Source of the DNA: Phycisphaeraceae bacterium
Lineage (GTDB): Bacteria; Planctomycetota; Phycisphaerae; Phycisphaerales; UBA1924
DNA length: 64,000 bases
Direction: 5' to 3'
NCBI GenBank assembly: GCA_019636655.1
Contig: JAHBXB010000002.1
Coordinates: forward strand, 880,537-944,536
Shown: positions 43,814 through 54,808 of the stretch, piece after piece
How the letters are laid out: each line of letters starts with the position of its first letter
How positions within the stretch are numbered: position 1 is the first letter of the stretch
Made by a program: the position numbers and the translations under genes
The notes under the pieces: model-generated
Databases searched by the model: none
What the model was told of the DNA's origin: nothing
Seen by the model: the letters and a program-made list of their open reading frames with translations, nothing else

Positions 43814-44680
43814 TTACGCTGCTTGGCGCGCTGCTTCTGGTGCGGATGTTGGCAGCAGGACGGTAACTCGAGTGCCGGCTCCGTGCTTCGATTGCATGTA
43901 GATCAGCCCCCCACTATCGCGCACGAGCCAGGTACAAAACGTCAGACCAAGGCCGGTTCCCCGTCGGCTACTAGTGACAAGCGGGTGAAACACCCGTTCT
44001 ACCTGGTGCCTAGTCAGGCCAGGACCATCGTCTGTCACGACTAGTGATGTCCAGGCTGGCGCTGCTGATGGGTTCCACGTGGAACACTCTGCCGGCACGA
44101 TCGCGTCTTTTGGAACGCCGTAGCCGGTCGCCACCTCCTCACAGACAATACCTACCGATCCCTTCTTGCTACCACGAACAGCCTCAACCGCGTTGCGCAC
44201 GAGGTTCAGCACCAGATGCTGCAGACCAGCGGCTGATGTGTCAACTTGCAGCCCGGGGAGCACTCGGACATGGATGTCTGTCGAACCCAGCTCTCCGTCG
44301 ACTCGCAGTTCCCTCACGACTTCGGTGACGATTTGGGCCGGATCAACGCCTCGAGCTTGAGCGTCGTCCGCTCCTCTACTGAACTCATTCCCAGCAAAGC
44401 CAAGAATCAGCCGTGTGATGGCGATCGAGCGGATCGCGGCCACCTCCGACCGCTCAAGCGCTCGCCGCGAGGCCGCACCGTCGCCGCTCGCCAGCGCCGC
44501 CTGGATGCTTGGCAGGACCGGAGTGAGGATCCCTGCAAGTTCGTGTGCAACAAGGCCCGTGATGGTGCCGAGGCGAGCAAGCCGCTCCTGAACCTCCAAT
44601 TCACTGCGGAGGTCATCCAGCCCGCGCGCAGCGGCATCGAGGTGATCCATCGGCGAAGTTGGATCGAGTCCCGGTTTCAC
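43814..44680 (-). CDS. Soluble histidine kinase
   Basis: A 288-residue sensor kinase without transmembrane or PAS region. The H-box is LGTITGLVAHELAGILTPV (His46), followed by the N-box HLVLNLVRNAVEAV, VVTDDGPGL (G1), FHPLVTSSRRGTGLGLTFC (F and G2). That is a NtrB/HATPase-type transmitter. The GTG at 44680 gives the start; ATG 44650 would shorten it by 10 residues. No response regulator is adjacent. The gene carries a parS site inside its coding sequence (44071-44086) and a degenerate one over its start (44673-44688), and lies 24 bases after the Nudix gene, probably in one transcript. Confidence 0.85.
   Translation of the reverse strand: MKPGLDPTSPMDHLDAAARGLDDLRSELEVQERLARLGTITGLVAHELAGILTPVLPSIQAALASGDGAASRRALERSEVAAIRSIAITRLILGFAGNEFSRGADDAQARGVDPAQIVTEVVRELRVDGELGSTDIHVRVLPGLQVDTSAAGLQHLVLNLVRNAVEAVRGSKKGSVGIVCEEVATGYGVPKDAIVPAECSTWNPSAAPAWTSLVVTDDGPGLTRHQVERVFHPLVTSSRRGTGLGLTFCTWLVRDSGGLIYMQSKHGAGTRVTVLLPTSAPEAARQAA
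44071..44086. other. parS site (15 of 16 bases)
   Basis: Read on the minus strand this is TGTTCCACGTGGAACC, one base from a perfect parS palindrome. ParB proteins bind such 16-bp sites near the chromosome origin. It lies within the histidine kinase gene, encoding the C-S-T-W-N-P stretch, about 1.2 kb before parB. Confidence 0.8.
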
Positions 44681-44688
44681 GTGGCACG
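44673..44688. other. Degenerate parS-like site
   Basis: GGTTTCACGTGGCACG keeps the CACGTG core and agrees with the parS consensus at about 13 of 16 positions. It overlaps the GTG start of the kinase gene, so ParB binding here could affect kinase expression. It may be fortuitous. Confidence 0.4.
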
Positions 44689-44704
44689 GTCACTCCGACG
44701 TGAC

Positions 44705-45181
44705 TCATCGGCGCTTTCTCCGCGTCGCTTGGGTGATAGACGAAAGGTGGATCACGCCACGAGAACGCCGGAATCCGTGCTGCAGCCAATCAGCGATCGC
44801 ATGGGGACGCATGTCGTGGTTCGCGAGGTCGTGAAGTCGCACCCACTCAAACGCGATCTTCGGCTCGGCGCTGCAGATCGGTGGGGGGGTAGCCGAGCGC
44901 TTCGCCCGACGCTGTTCCACGTGGAACACCAGGTTCAACTCATGGTGCCGCCGCTTCTTGGCCTCAAATGCGCATTCGACAATCGCTGCCAAGGCTCCAA
45001 CCCGGAGATCTGCAGAGCCAGTCTCCTCCAGCCACTCCCTGCTCAGAGCATCGGCCGCCGCCTCACCCGACTCAATGTGGCCCCCGGGCAAGTAGTAGTA
45101 CCCCCTCTTCTCCGATCGACAAAGTAGGAGCCACTGTCCATGCGTCAGGAGTGCCCTTGCAACGAACTCAATCTGCGCCAT
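44705..45181 (-). CDS. Nudix hydrolase
   Basis: A 158-residue Nudix enzyme that would hydrolyse a nucleoside diphosphate linked to another group. The Nudix box is complete at residues 34-56: G34-x5-E40-x7-R48-E49-x2-E52-E53-x-G55 (GHIESGE...SREWLEETG). The N-terminus VARALLTHGQWLLLCRS and the later VFHVEQ fit the usual fold; VFHVEQ is encoded by the perfect parS site 44913-44928. The C-terminal 30 residues are basic. Divergent from parB with a 73-base shared promoter region. Substrate unknown. Confidence 0.88.
   Translation of the reverse strand: MAQIEFVARALLTHGQWLLLCRSEKRGYYYLPGGHIESGEAAADALSREWLEETGSADLRVGALAAIVECAFEAKKRRHHELNLVFHVEQRRAKRSATPPPICSAEPKIAFEWVRLHDLANHDMRPHAIADWLQHGFRRSRGVIHLSSITQATRRKRR
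44913..44928. other. parS site (perfect palindrome)
   Basis: TGTTCCACGTGGAACA is a perfect 16-bp palindrome identical to the parS type used by many proteobacterial and other ParB proteins. It lies in the Nudix gene, 327 bases upstream of the parB start. Confidence 0.9.
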
Positions 45182-45193
45182 ATCACTGTTCCC

Positions 45194-45221
45194 TTGCAGG
45201 CTGTCCGGAAGTTGCTAGTAT
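45194..45221 (+). promoter_or_regulatory. Candidate parB promoter
   Basis: TTGCAG (45194-45199), 16 bases, TAGTAT (45216-45221). The parB start at 45255 is about 27 bases after the expected transcription start, with GGAGG just before it. Overlaps the region needed for the divergent Nudix gene. Confidence 0.5.
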
Positions 45222-45254
45222 AGCCAAAACGCACGCCTATGGCACGGAGGCTGT

Positions 45255-46244
45255 ATGGATAATGTTAGTATTTCGGGTGCTTCTGGGAAGAAGTCACGCC
45301 TTGGTCGTGGGCTCAGCAGCCTGCTCAGCGAGCCCGTTGCTATCAACCTTGCTCCGCCGGACAGTGGGGGGGCCGAGCCCAACGACGGTGTGATTAACTC
45401 GCCCGCCAGCGGCCTAGCACCCGAGCCGCCGGCAGATGAGTCAAGCACTCGCGTGCTCCTGGTTCGCACGGACGAGATCGTTCCGAGCCCATTCCAGCCG
45501 CGGCGGGCGTTCGACCAGTCGGCACTTGATCGGTTGGCGGCCTCAATCCGGTCCGCCGGCGTCATGCAGCCTGTGCTGGTTCGGCGTTCCCAGTCCGGCG
45601 AGGCCCCGTTCGAACTGGTCGCGGGCGAGCGTCGCTGGCGCGCGGCGAAACTCGTTCAACTCGAGCGGATCCCCGCAATCGTCAGCGTCCTCACAAACGA
45701 GCAAGCCGCGGAGTGGGCGCTGATTGAGAACCTGCAGCGCGAGGAACTGGGCCCGATGGAGCGCGCCGACGGGCTCAAGTCGCTGATGGTTCGCTTCGGA
45801 CTTTCTCACGCACAGATCGCGGAGCGCGTGGGCCTGGACCGGTCGAGCGTGACCAACCTCGTGCGACTGACCGAGCTTGAGGAGCCGATCCGCTCATTGC
45901 TCGAAGACCGCCGCCTCAGCGCCGGACACGGCAAGGCGCTTCTTGCGGCGCCGGCCGGAACCGGACGAGTTGATCTGGCAAATCGAGCCGCCGCGCACTC
46001 GTGGTCTGTGCGACAGACCGAGCGGGCTTCGTCTCGCGCCGCGGCAGATCTGAACCCGACGTCGCCAGCCTCGGTGCGGACTGTGGCCCACAGCGATCTC
46101 GAACGACAACTTGGGGAGTACCTAGGTACAAAGGTGGTTGTCCGGGCGAACAAGAAGGGAACACGAGGTCGAATTGGAATCAACTTTTATTCACTCGATC
46201 ACTTTGATGGATTGATGAGCAAGATCGGCTTCGAACTCAGATAA
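45255..46244 (+). CDS. parB: Chromosome-partitioning protein ParB
   Basis: A 329-residue ParB. The N-terminal motif SRLGRGLSSLLSEP corresponds to the conserved ParA-interacting LGRGLxxLL segment. Then come IVPSPFQPRRAFDQSALDRLAASIRSAGVMQPVLVR, the CTPase/nuclease-like box GERRWRAA (residues 123-130), LIENLQREELGPMERADGL, and an HTH (SHAQIAERVGLDRSSVTNLVRL). The C-terminal dimer domain is ahead of the stop (LERQLGEYLGTKV..., IGINFYSLDHFDGLMSKIG). The ATG at 45255 follows GGAGG. No parA is adjacent, although it is usually directly upstream. The parS sites at 44071 and 44913 are the likely binding targets. Confidence 0.95.
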   Translation: MDNVSISGASGKKSRLGRGLSSLLSEPVAINLAPPDSGGAEPNDGVINSPASGLAPEPPADESSTRVLLVRTDEIVPSPFQPRRAFDQSALDRLAASIRSAGVMQPVLVRRSQSGEAPFELVAGERRWRAAKLVQLERIPAIVSVLTNEQAAEWALIENLQREELGPMERADGLKSLMVRFGLSHAQIAERVGLDRSSVTNLVRLTELEEPIRSLLEDRRLSAGHGKALLAAPAGTGRVDLANRAAAHSWSVRQTERASSRAAADLNPTSPASVRTVAHSDLERQLGEYLGTKVVVRANKKGTRGRIGINFYSLDHFDGLMSKIGFELR

Positions 46245-46485
46245 CGTCGCGACGAGTATTGGCGCCGCCTCCGGCGCTGCGCGGCCGCAGGCAGCGCGGC
46301 TTGCGTTCGCCGCCGAGTCCCCATAGCATCTATAGGTCTGTCGCTACTCGATTGAGTTTGAGAATCGCGATGGGCTGTTCACGGCGTGTGATCCACGTCT
46401 CGGCGAGTTCGGTCCAGAACTCACTTGGGCGTGGCAGTTGGAGATCGTAGTAGGAAGTCCGTTGTACATTTTTGAAAGGACTGGT

Positions 46486-46893
46486 ATGGCCAGGAAATCC
46501 GCTGCGGCGCGTCGTCGCGGACTCACGGGGCTCTCCTTGACGGCGTTGCAGACCGAGCTTCGCCGGCGCGAACGCCGAGTCGGCGCGCTGATGCGTCGGC
46601 GCGAGCGCGTCGCCGCGAAGCTGCAGCGCCTCGACAGCGAGATCGAGTCGATGGGGGGCCGGGCCGGCCGGATCGCGGGCGTCCGCACCAGGCCGAAGAA
46701 TGACATGAATCTCGTTGAATCGCTGCAGAAGCTCCTCACCGGCAAGACCATGTCCGTCACTGACGCGACCCAGGCCGTTCAGGATGCCGGATATAAGACG
46801 TCCGCGGAGAACTTCCGGACGATCGTCAACCAAACGCTGATCAACAGCGGCAAGTTCAAGCGCGTCTCTCGCGGCCAGTACACAACCAAGTAG
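46486..46893 (+). CDS. Basic winged-helix-like protein
   Basis: A 135-residue protein. The N-terminal half is a basic, helical, probably coiled-coil region (RRRGLTGLSLTALQTELRRRERRVGALMRRRERVAAKLQRLDSEI), and the C-terminal half (MNLVESLQKLLTGKTMSVTDATQAVQDAGYKTSAENFRTIVNQTLI...FKRVSRGQYT) has the shape of a HARE/winged-helix DNA-binding domain, a pattern I recall as frequent in planctomycetes. The ATG at 46486 follows AAGGA. It is likely a nucleoid-associated or regulatory protein. It ends 30 bases before a bidirectional terminator. Confidence 0.75.
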   Translation: MARKSAAARRRGLTGLSLTALQTELRRRERRVGALMRRRERVAAKLQRLDSEIESMGGRAGRIAGVRTRPKNDMNLVESLQKLLTGKTMSVTDATQAVQDAGYKTSAENFRTIVNQTLINSGKFKRVSRGQYTTK

Positions 46894-46923
46894 GCCGCGC
46901 CGAAGTCAGCTCCGACCAGAAGA

Positions 46924-46955
46924 AAGCAGCACCGGCCCGGCCGGTGCTGCTTTGC
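46924..46955. terminator. Bidirectional intrinsic terminator
   Basis: A perfect 13-bp stem, AAGCAGCACCGGC (46924-46936) with GCCGGTGCTGCTT (46940-46952), loop CCG. A/T bases flank it on both sides, so it can end both the plus-strand winged-helix gene and the convergent lipoprotein gene at 46980. Confidence 0.85.
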
Positions 46956-46979
46956 ATTTGTGAAACTCGGTTGGCCGCC

Positions 46980-47276
46980 TTACCGGGGATACAGACCCGG
47001 CTCGGGCTTGAGGGAGCTCGGCCGGTCGAGAAGGAACACCCGGCCAAGGTCCTCGGCGCACATGCGCATGTTCTCGTTGCCGACGATCGTCAGGCGGTTC
47101 TCGACGTCGACGGGCCGCTGGTACAGCGTCGCGAGTTCCGGCGTGAGGTTCTCGCGGATCAGTTTGGCCTGCTTGTTCGCCTCGCTCTCACAAGCGCCAA
47201 GGACCATGGCAAAGCCGACCAGGCCAAGAGTGCCTGCGGCGAACCGGGCGTGAGCGATAGCAGGGCGTCGAGACAT
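46980..47276 (-). CDS. Small lipoprotein
   Basis: A 98-residue protein with a lipoprotein signal (FAAGTLGLVGFAMVLGAC, Cys after LGA). The mature part is about 70 residues and largely helical (ANKQAKLIRENLTPELATLYQ, ENRLTIVGNENMRMCAEDL), ending SSLKPEPGLYPR. The ATG at 47276 has AAGGAG 8 bases upstream; the longer open frame upstream is a shadow. Likely anchored in the outer or inner membrane facing the periplasm. No family recognised. Confidence 0.75.
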   Translation of the reverse strand: MSRRPAIAHARFAAGTLGLVGFAMVLGACESEANKQAKLIRENLTPELATLYQRPVDVENRLTIVGNENMRMCAEDLGRVFLLDRPSSLKPEPGLYPR

Positions 47277-47483
47277 TCGGAACTCCTTGTGGAACGGCAC
47301 GTTGTACCGATCCTTCCGCCCCCCGTCAAGCCCCGGACCGCCTCTGGGAGGCCCGTTCCAGAGCCTATCCCCAAAGATTCCACAGGGCCTGCGAACCCTA
47401 TACCTCGCCCACACCCCCCAGGTTCCACGGCGGCCTCCCGAAGATTGCTGGCTCGGCTGTCCCGGCTGTCCGATGAGGGTTGT

Positions 47484-47675
47484 ATGGCTCCAACGAGCAT
47501 CCCTCCCGCCGCGACCCGTGTCGATCTGAAAAGCCAGATCAGCGTGGCCGTCGCCCGGAAGGGCCTCGACGCCCAGAAACAGGCTGGAGCCGCGGCGATC
47601 GAGCTGCTGCAGGCCGCCGTGGCGACCGCGTCGGCCAACCCGCTTCCGGGTGGGACGATTGACGTCCGGGCGTGA
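47484..47675 (+). CDS. YjfB-like putative motility protein
   Basis: A 63-residue protein similar in layout to YjfB (putative motility protein family): ISVAVARKGLDAQKQAGAAAIELLQAAV in the middle and GTIDVRA at the end match the family's VMKKALD...QGAAMLQMM...G..LDIRV pattern. The ATG at 47484 is the only good start. Such proteins occur in flagellated bacteria; their role is not established. No flagellar genes are in the window. Confidence 0.6.
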   Translation: MAPTSIPPAATRVDLKSQISVAVARKGLDAQKQAGAAAIELLQAAVATASANPLPGGTIDVRA

Positions 47676-47702
47676 CCTGATCTCTCCTACAATGATCGCA
47701 AG

Positions 47703-48695
47703 ATGTTCGTAGCCCATCGCCATCGCGATCGGCCGGCTCCTATGCCACGCGTCGAGATCACCCTCCGCGGGCTCCGCGTCACACTCCACCGCAAGAACCC
47801 GACCGGTCTGGCCGGAACGGTCGTGCCGTGGCACCGCGTGCGCCTCCGCGAATCCGCGATCTTCTATGACGATCGGGGTCGCCTGATGAGGCGCAGGTGG
47901 CTCCCGATCGCGATTCCACTGACGCGGCGTGAGCGGGCCGCCGCGTACCGAGCGAGATTTCGAGCCGTGCAGCGCGGCCTTGATGCGCGGAGCCTGGAAC
48001 TAGTAGATGTGTTCATGCCACGGATGAGTCGGTGGATCGCCGCGTTCGTTCTCGCGGCGATCGTGGGCGAAGTGGTGTACCTCGCGGGCTGGAAGGCCCC
48101 GGCCCTCTTCGGCGCGGATGCCGTCCAGCTCGCGGTCGCCGGTCTGGGGGTAGCGGCGGCCGCGCTTCCGATCGCCATCGTCCTGGAAATGCTTGTTCGA
48201 GAGACGGCGAGCAGGGTGACCTGCATCCGAACCGACGGCCAAGGCATCGAAGTCGAGTCGACAACCGGAGCGCCCGTCTTCCAGCAGTGGTCCGATCTCG
48301 TCCGTGTCCGGCACCGTCCTTCGGTGTATCTGCTGGATTTCGCAGACGGCTCTCGGCTGTGTGTCCCAAACACCGGCATTCGTACACGCGCTGCGATTCT
48401 CCACGAATGGCGTCGAGTTGAACCGCTGCGTTTCGCCCCGAAGCGGCGCTGGCACGGAACCAATCTGAGTTGGGCCGACCTCTTGTGGTTGCAGGCTGTT
48501 GGAGTGGCGGCGGCCGCGGCGTGGTGGGGCGTCGGAGATCCGGCAAGCATCGGCAAGGGCCTCGCCACCTACGCCCTGGTCGCGATCGGGCTTCCTTTCC
48601 TTCTTCCCCGGCTGATGGCCGTGCTCCTGGCACCGGAGCATCTCAGTCGGCGCCGCAGTTGCCGCCGGGACCGACATTGCGACGCCTGCGCGTGA
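47703..48695 (+). CDS. Membrane protein of unknown function
   Basis: A 330-residue protein with a basic N-terminal domain (VEITLRGLRVTLHRKNPTG, RRRWLPIAIPLTRRERAAAYR), two hydrophobic segments near residues 105-160 (WIAAFVLAAIVGEVVYLAG, LAVAGLGVAAAALPIAIVL), a soluble loop (VTCIRTDGQGIEVESTTGAPVFQQWSDLVRV), and two more hydrophobic segments near the end (LLWLQAVGVAAAAAWWGV, TYALVAIGLPFLLPRLMAVLL). The Cys-containing tail is basic. The central part resembles a PH-like or YcxB-type membrane-linked domain, but this is not certain. It begins 27 bases after the YjfB-like gene. Confidence 0.7.
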   Translation: MFVAHRHRDRPAPMPRVEITLRGLRVTLHRKNPTGLAGTVVPWHRVRLRESAIFYDDRGRLMRRRWLPIAIPLTRRERAAAYRARFRAVQRGLDARSLELVDVFMPRMSRWIAAFVLAAIVGEVVYLAGWKAPALFGADAVQLAVAGLGVAAAALPIAIVLEMLVRETASRVTCIRTDGQGIEVESTTGAPVFQQWSDLVRVRHRPSVYLLDFADGSRLCVPNTGIRTRAAILHEWRRVEPLRFAPKRRWHGTNLSWADLLWLQAVGVAAAAAWWGVGDPASIGKGLATYALVAIGLPFLLPRLMAVLLAPEHLSRRRSCRRDRHCDACA

Positions 48696-48826
48696 ACCCA
48701 CGCTGCCACTTCGGCAGCCCGCGCCGCGTGTGGCACTGACATCTTGCTGACAAGCTCGCCACCTTGGCCGGCCGTGACGGCCCCGCATGACGGACGGCTG
48801 GCGCGCCCGTTGCACTACTGCGAGTC

Positions 48827-51580
<2,754 letters not shown>

Positions 51581-51603
51581 CGCCGCTGTCCGGGTAAAGA
51601 GTG

Positions 51604-51631
51604 TTGACGCGTCGCCGCCGGCGTGTAGGGT
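51604..51631 (+). promoter_or_regulatory. Sigma-70-type promoter of the dockerin-tailed gene
   Basis: TTGACG (51604-51609), 16 bases, TAGGGT (51626-51631), 23 bases after the clpB stop. A small hairpin with CGTTCTG in its loop region (about 51641-51660) lies in the leader, as in front of the PEP-CTERM-like gene at 35326. Confidence 0.45.
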
Positions 51632-51694
51632 AGATTCTGTCCCCCGCGTTCTGCTGGGGGCTCATGACTGCCATCGCGCCCAAGTGGAGTCGCC

Positions 51695-53620
51695 ATGAGG
51701 AATGTCAACAACCGGCTGCTGTTGGTGCGGACCGGGGCCCGCGTGCTGACCGCGACCGCCGGGGTTGCGGGCGCCGCCGCCGCCCTGGCGCAACCGATTA
51801 CCCAGGATGTGTTCTGCTACAGCGGGGGTCCCGCGCCGGGAACGCCGGAGGGGACAACGTTTCTCAGCCTGACGACGCCGGTGATCGACAACAGCGGTCG
51901 GGTCTGCGTGGCGGGTTCCCTCACCGGCGACGGGGTCGATGCGACCAACAGCCGCGGCGTGTGGGCCGGGAGGCCGGGGTCGCTGTCTCTTTTCGTTCGT
52001 GCAGGGGAAGCGGCGCCCGGCGCCGATCCGGCGATGTTCATCGATCCCTCCACCGCGACCCGGGATGCCTGCTGGAGCAACGGCCGCGTCGCGGTGTACG
52101 GGGTGCTCGCCGGCGATGGCGTCGCATCGTCCAATGACACGGGATTCTGGACGGGCGACGGCACGCTGGGCCTGCTCGCCCGAGAGGGCACGACGGCGCC
52201 GGGGATGGCGGTGGGCACCAACTTTGGAACACTCGGCTACATGGCGATCAGCCGCGCGAGCGCCGAGGTCGCCGTCTGGTCGAACATGACCGGCTCGGGC
52301 GTGAGCGGCGGGAACGACACCGCGATCTGGCTGGGACGGGGCTTTTCCCCAGTCCCGATGTTGCCGGTTGTGCGGGAAGGAGACCCGGCGCCGGTGGCCG
52401 GAGAGTCCCTGGATATGGGCACGCTGCCGAGTTCATTCGCGGTCGGCCCGCTGGGACATGTTGTGTTTGGTGCGTACGCGAACCAGCGCGTCTCCCCGTT
52501 CAACTCGTCCTTCGTTGTGTGGCGCGGGCGTCCGGGCGACCTGCGGCCCGTCCTGCGGCAAGGGGATGTGATGCCCGACGGTGACGGCGAGACGCTCCTG
52601 TTCATGGAGGCGATCCCCGCCACCGATGCGGCGGGCCGCATCGCGGTCGGATTGAGGCTCTCCGGCGCGACCGCGCGCCGGGGTGTGTGGCGGGGCCCGC
52701 CGGGCTCGCTGAGCGCCGCGCTGCCGCCGGGCGCCGCCCTGCCCGGAGTCGGCGAGAACGAGGTTGTCGCGAGAGTCCGCGCCGTGCAGTCCACCGCGGC
52801 AGGATGGTTGCTGGTGAACCTGGAGTTGAGCGACGACGGGTCGCAGACCGTCACCGGGCACGGGCTGTGGGCGCTGGATCCGCTCGGCACACCGCACCTG
52901 GTCGCTCGCGAGGGGCAGTCGATGCCGGGGGGATCGCCGCTCATCTCGCTCGGCCCTGACCTGAGCGCCTCGATCAACAACGCGGGCCAGGTCGCGCTTC
53001 GCGGCGACCTGCTCAACTCGAACCAGTTCATCGCCACAACCGGGATCTGGGTCTGGGATGCGCAGGGCGGGCTGCGCCTGGTGGTGCGCACCAACACGAA
53101 CATGACGGTCGCGCCGGGGCAGGTGCGGGCGATTGGCAGCGTGATCGCGGCGACCGGGTCCGCTGAGAGTGGGGCGCGGTCCTGCCTCAACGATTCGGGC
53201 CAGTTGACGTACCGGGTGAACTTCTCGATCGGCGGAGCCGCCGCGGTGGTCGCCGAGACGCGCGACACGACCGCCGACTGCGACGGGAACGGCCTGCCGG
53301 ATGTTCAGGAAATGCGGGACGATGCATCGAAGGACGCCTTCTCTCGCGTCGCCGCGGACGTCCTGGGACGCCACGTTGCCGGTGGGGCCAACGGGATCCT
53401 GGATCAGTGCGAATGCGTCGGCGACTGGGATCGCAACGGGGCGGCCGAGCCCGCGGACGTCGCGGGGTTCATCGCAACATGGCTCGCCTCCGTCCAGGGC
53501 ATGGCCGACCTCAATGCGGACGTGGATGCGGACGGCGCGGTGCAGCCGGCGGATGTGGCCAGGTTTATCCAGTGGTGGTTCGGCGCGGTCACCAACCCCA
53601 GCGGACACGGATGCGGGTGA
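51695..53620 (+). CDS. Secreted repeat protein with dockerin-like tail
   Basis: A 641-residue exported protein. The ATG at 51695 follows GGAG; the signal peptide ends near AAAALAQ. The body repeats a pattern of about 60 residues in which a REG-(x)-xAPG or RAGEAAPG element alternates with ...GVWAG, TGFWTG, TAIWLG and GVWRG, probably beta-propeller-like blades. The end, DWDRNGAAEPADVAGFIATWL with DVDADGAVQPADVARFIQWWF and a final GHGCG, is the same dockerin-like pair as in the kelch protein at 36358. Such GC-ending tails anchor or sort planctomycete surface proteins. Function beyond secretion is unknown. Confidence 0.85.
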   Translation: MRNVNNRLLLVRTGARVLTATAGVAGAAAALAQPITQDVFCYSGGPAPGTPEGTTFLSLTTPVIDNSGRVCVAGSLTGDGVDATNSRGVWAGRPGSLSLFVRAGEAAPGADPAMFIDPSTATRDACWSNGRVAVYGVLAGDGVASSNDTGFWTGDGTLGLLAREGTTAPGMAVGTNFGTLGYMAISRASAEVAVWSNMTGSGVSGGNDTAIWLGRGFSPVPMLPVVREGDPAPVAGESLDMGTLPSSFAVGPLGHVVFGAYANQRVSPFNSSFVVWRGRPGDLRPVLRQGDVMPDGDGETLLFMEAIPATDAAGRIAVGLRLSGATARRGVWRGPPGSLSAALPPGAALPGVGENEVVARVRAVQSTAAGWLLVNLELSDDGSQTVTGHGLWALDPLGTPHLVAREGQSMPGGSPLISLGPDLSASINNAGQVALRGDLLNSNQFIATTGIWVWDAQGGLRLVVRTNTNMTVAPGQVRAIGSVIAATGSAESGARSCLNDSGQLTYRVNFSIGGAAAVVAETRDTTADCDGNGLPDVQEMRDDASKDAFSRVAADVLGRHVAGGANGILDQCECVGDWDRNGAAEPADVAGFIATWLASVQGMADLNADVDADGAVQPADVARFIQWWFGAVTNPSGHGCG

Positions 53621-53684
53621 CGGCTGCCGCATTCTTTTTGTCGGGCGGCGAACCCGGGAAACGGATGGCGAGTAGGTGTGGGCG

Positions 53685-54758
53685 ATGGCCACCGCACCGG
53701 ATGAGTCGCCCGCTCCGCCGCCGCGCCTTGCCCGTCACACGAGGGTGCTCGCGGTCTTGGCGTGGGCGGGCGTTGCCATGGCGTGCCTGGCCATGTCGCT
53801 GGCCCTCCTGTGGCGGACGGACCTCGAGAACACGCAGCCGCTGCACGTCATGATCTCCTGGGCGGCCTTCCTGGCGCTGACGTTTCATTTCCACCTGGCG
53901 CTCGTGGCGGGCGCCGCGCTGCTGCTGGCGCTCGCGACGAAACGGCGGCGGCTGGCCCTCGCGTCGGCTGCGGTCGTCGCGGCGGGGCTGGTCCCGGCGG
54001 CGTGGTCCTGTCGACCCAAGCCCGCCCCGGTCCTGGATGGCGGCGACCACCTGACGATCATGAGCGCCAACCTGCTCTTCAGCCGCGCGGAGCCCTCGCG
54101 GCTCAAGGCGCTCGTCGACGCCGAGAGGCCCGATGTCATCGTGCTACAGGAGTACACCCTCGACGGCGCCGACGCGATCCGGCGAGTCCTTTCCGGCGAC
54201 TACCCGCACATGATCGAGCAGCCGCAGGAGAACGCCTACGGCCAGGCGGTCTTCTCCAAGCGATCGTTCACGCAGCCGCCGCGGCTGTACCCGGAGGGTG
54301 CAGTGTGGGATTGCCCGCAGATCCTGAGCGTGGTCGAAGTGGGGGGGCGGCGAGTCGGGATCATGGATATCCACCTCTACCCGCCGGGCTCGTACAACAA
54401 CGTCGTTGGGCACCGCCTGCAGGCCGCGACACTCGCGAGGCACATCCGGGCCGTGCTGGCCTCGGGAACGCTCGACGGGCTCGTGCTCGCCGGTGATTTC
54501 AATGCGACGCCGGAGAGCCCGCACCTGGGCGCCATCCGCGGGGCGGGCCTCGCGGCCGCGCACGACCAGGCCGGCATTGGACGCGGGGCGACGTGGCCGA
54601 ACGTCACCATGGCGCGGTTTGCTCCGGGGATCCGGATCGACCAGATCCTGCTGAGCGATTCGCTGGCCTGCACCGATTCGAGGGTGCTGGACCGGATCGG
54701 ATCGGACCACCGGCCGATCGTGGCCAGGGTGGGGTGGAGGAGGGCGGGTGGCAAGTAG
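53685..54758 (+). CDS. Membrane-anchored EEP-family hydrolase
   Basis: A 357-residue protein with three N-terminal hydrophobic segments (LAVLAWAGVAMACLAMSLALL, ISWAAFLALTFHFHLALVAGAALLLAL, LALASAAVVAAGLVPAAW) and an EEP (endonuclease/exonuclease/phosphatase) domain. All active-site motifs are present: TIMSANLLF, VIVLQEYT (metal Glu), VGIMDIHLYPPG, LVLAGDFNATP and RIGSDHRPI. The architecture is that of VanJ-like proteins; the active site probably faces the periplasm. Unlike the two relatives at 23053 and 25698 it looks active. Start chosen at ATG 53685; GTG 53676 is also in frame. Confidence 0.85.
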   Translation: MATAPDESPAPPPRLARHTRVLAVLAWAGVAMACLAMSLALLWRTDLENTQPLHVMISWAAFLALTFHFHLALVAGAALLLALATKRRRLALASAAVVAAGLVPAAWSCRPKPAPVLDGGDHLTIMSANLLFSRAEPSRLKALVDAERPDVIVLQEYTLDGADAIRRVLSGDYPHMIEQPQENAYGQAVFSKRSFTQPPRLYPEGAVWDCPQILSVVEVGGRRVGIMDIHLYPPGSYNNVVGHRLQAATLARHIRAVLASGTLDGLVLAGDFNATPESPHLGAIRGAGLAAAHDQAGIGRGATWPNVTMARFAPGIRIDQILLSDSLACTDSRVLDRIGSDHRPIVARVGWRRAGGK

Positions 54759-54808
54759 TGGTGGCTCAAATTGCATCACGTCAGCGCTGCTCGGACTACC
54801 CTCGCCCA

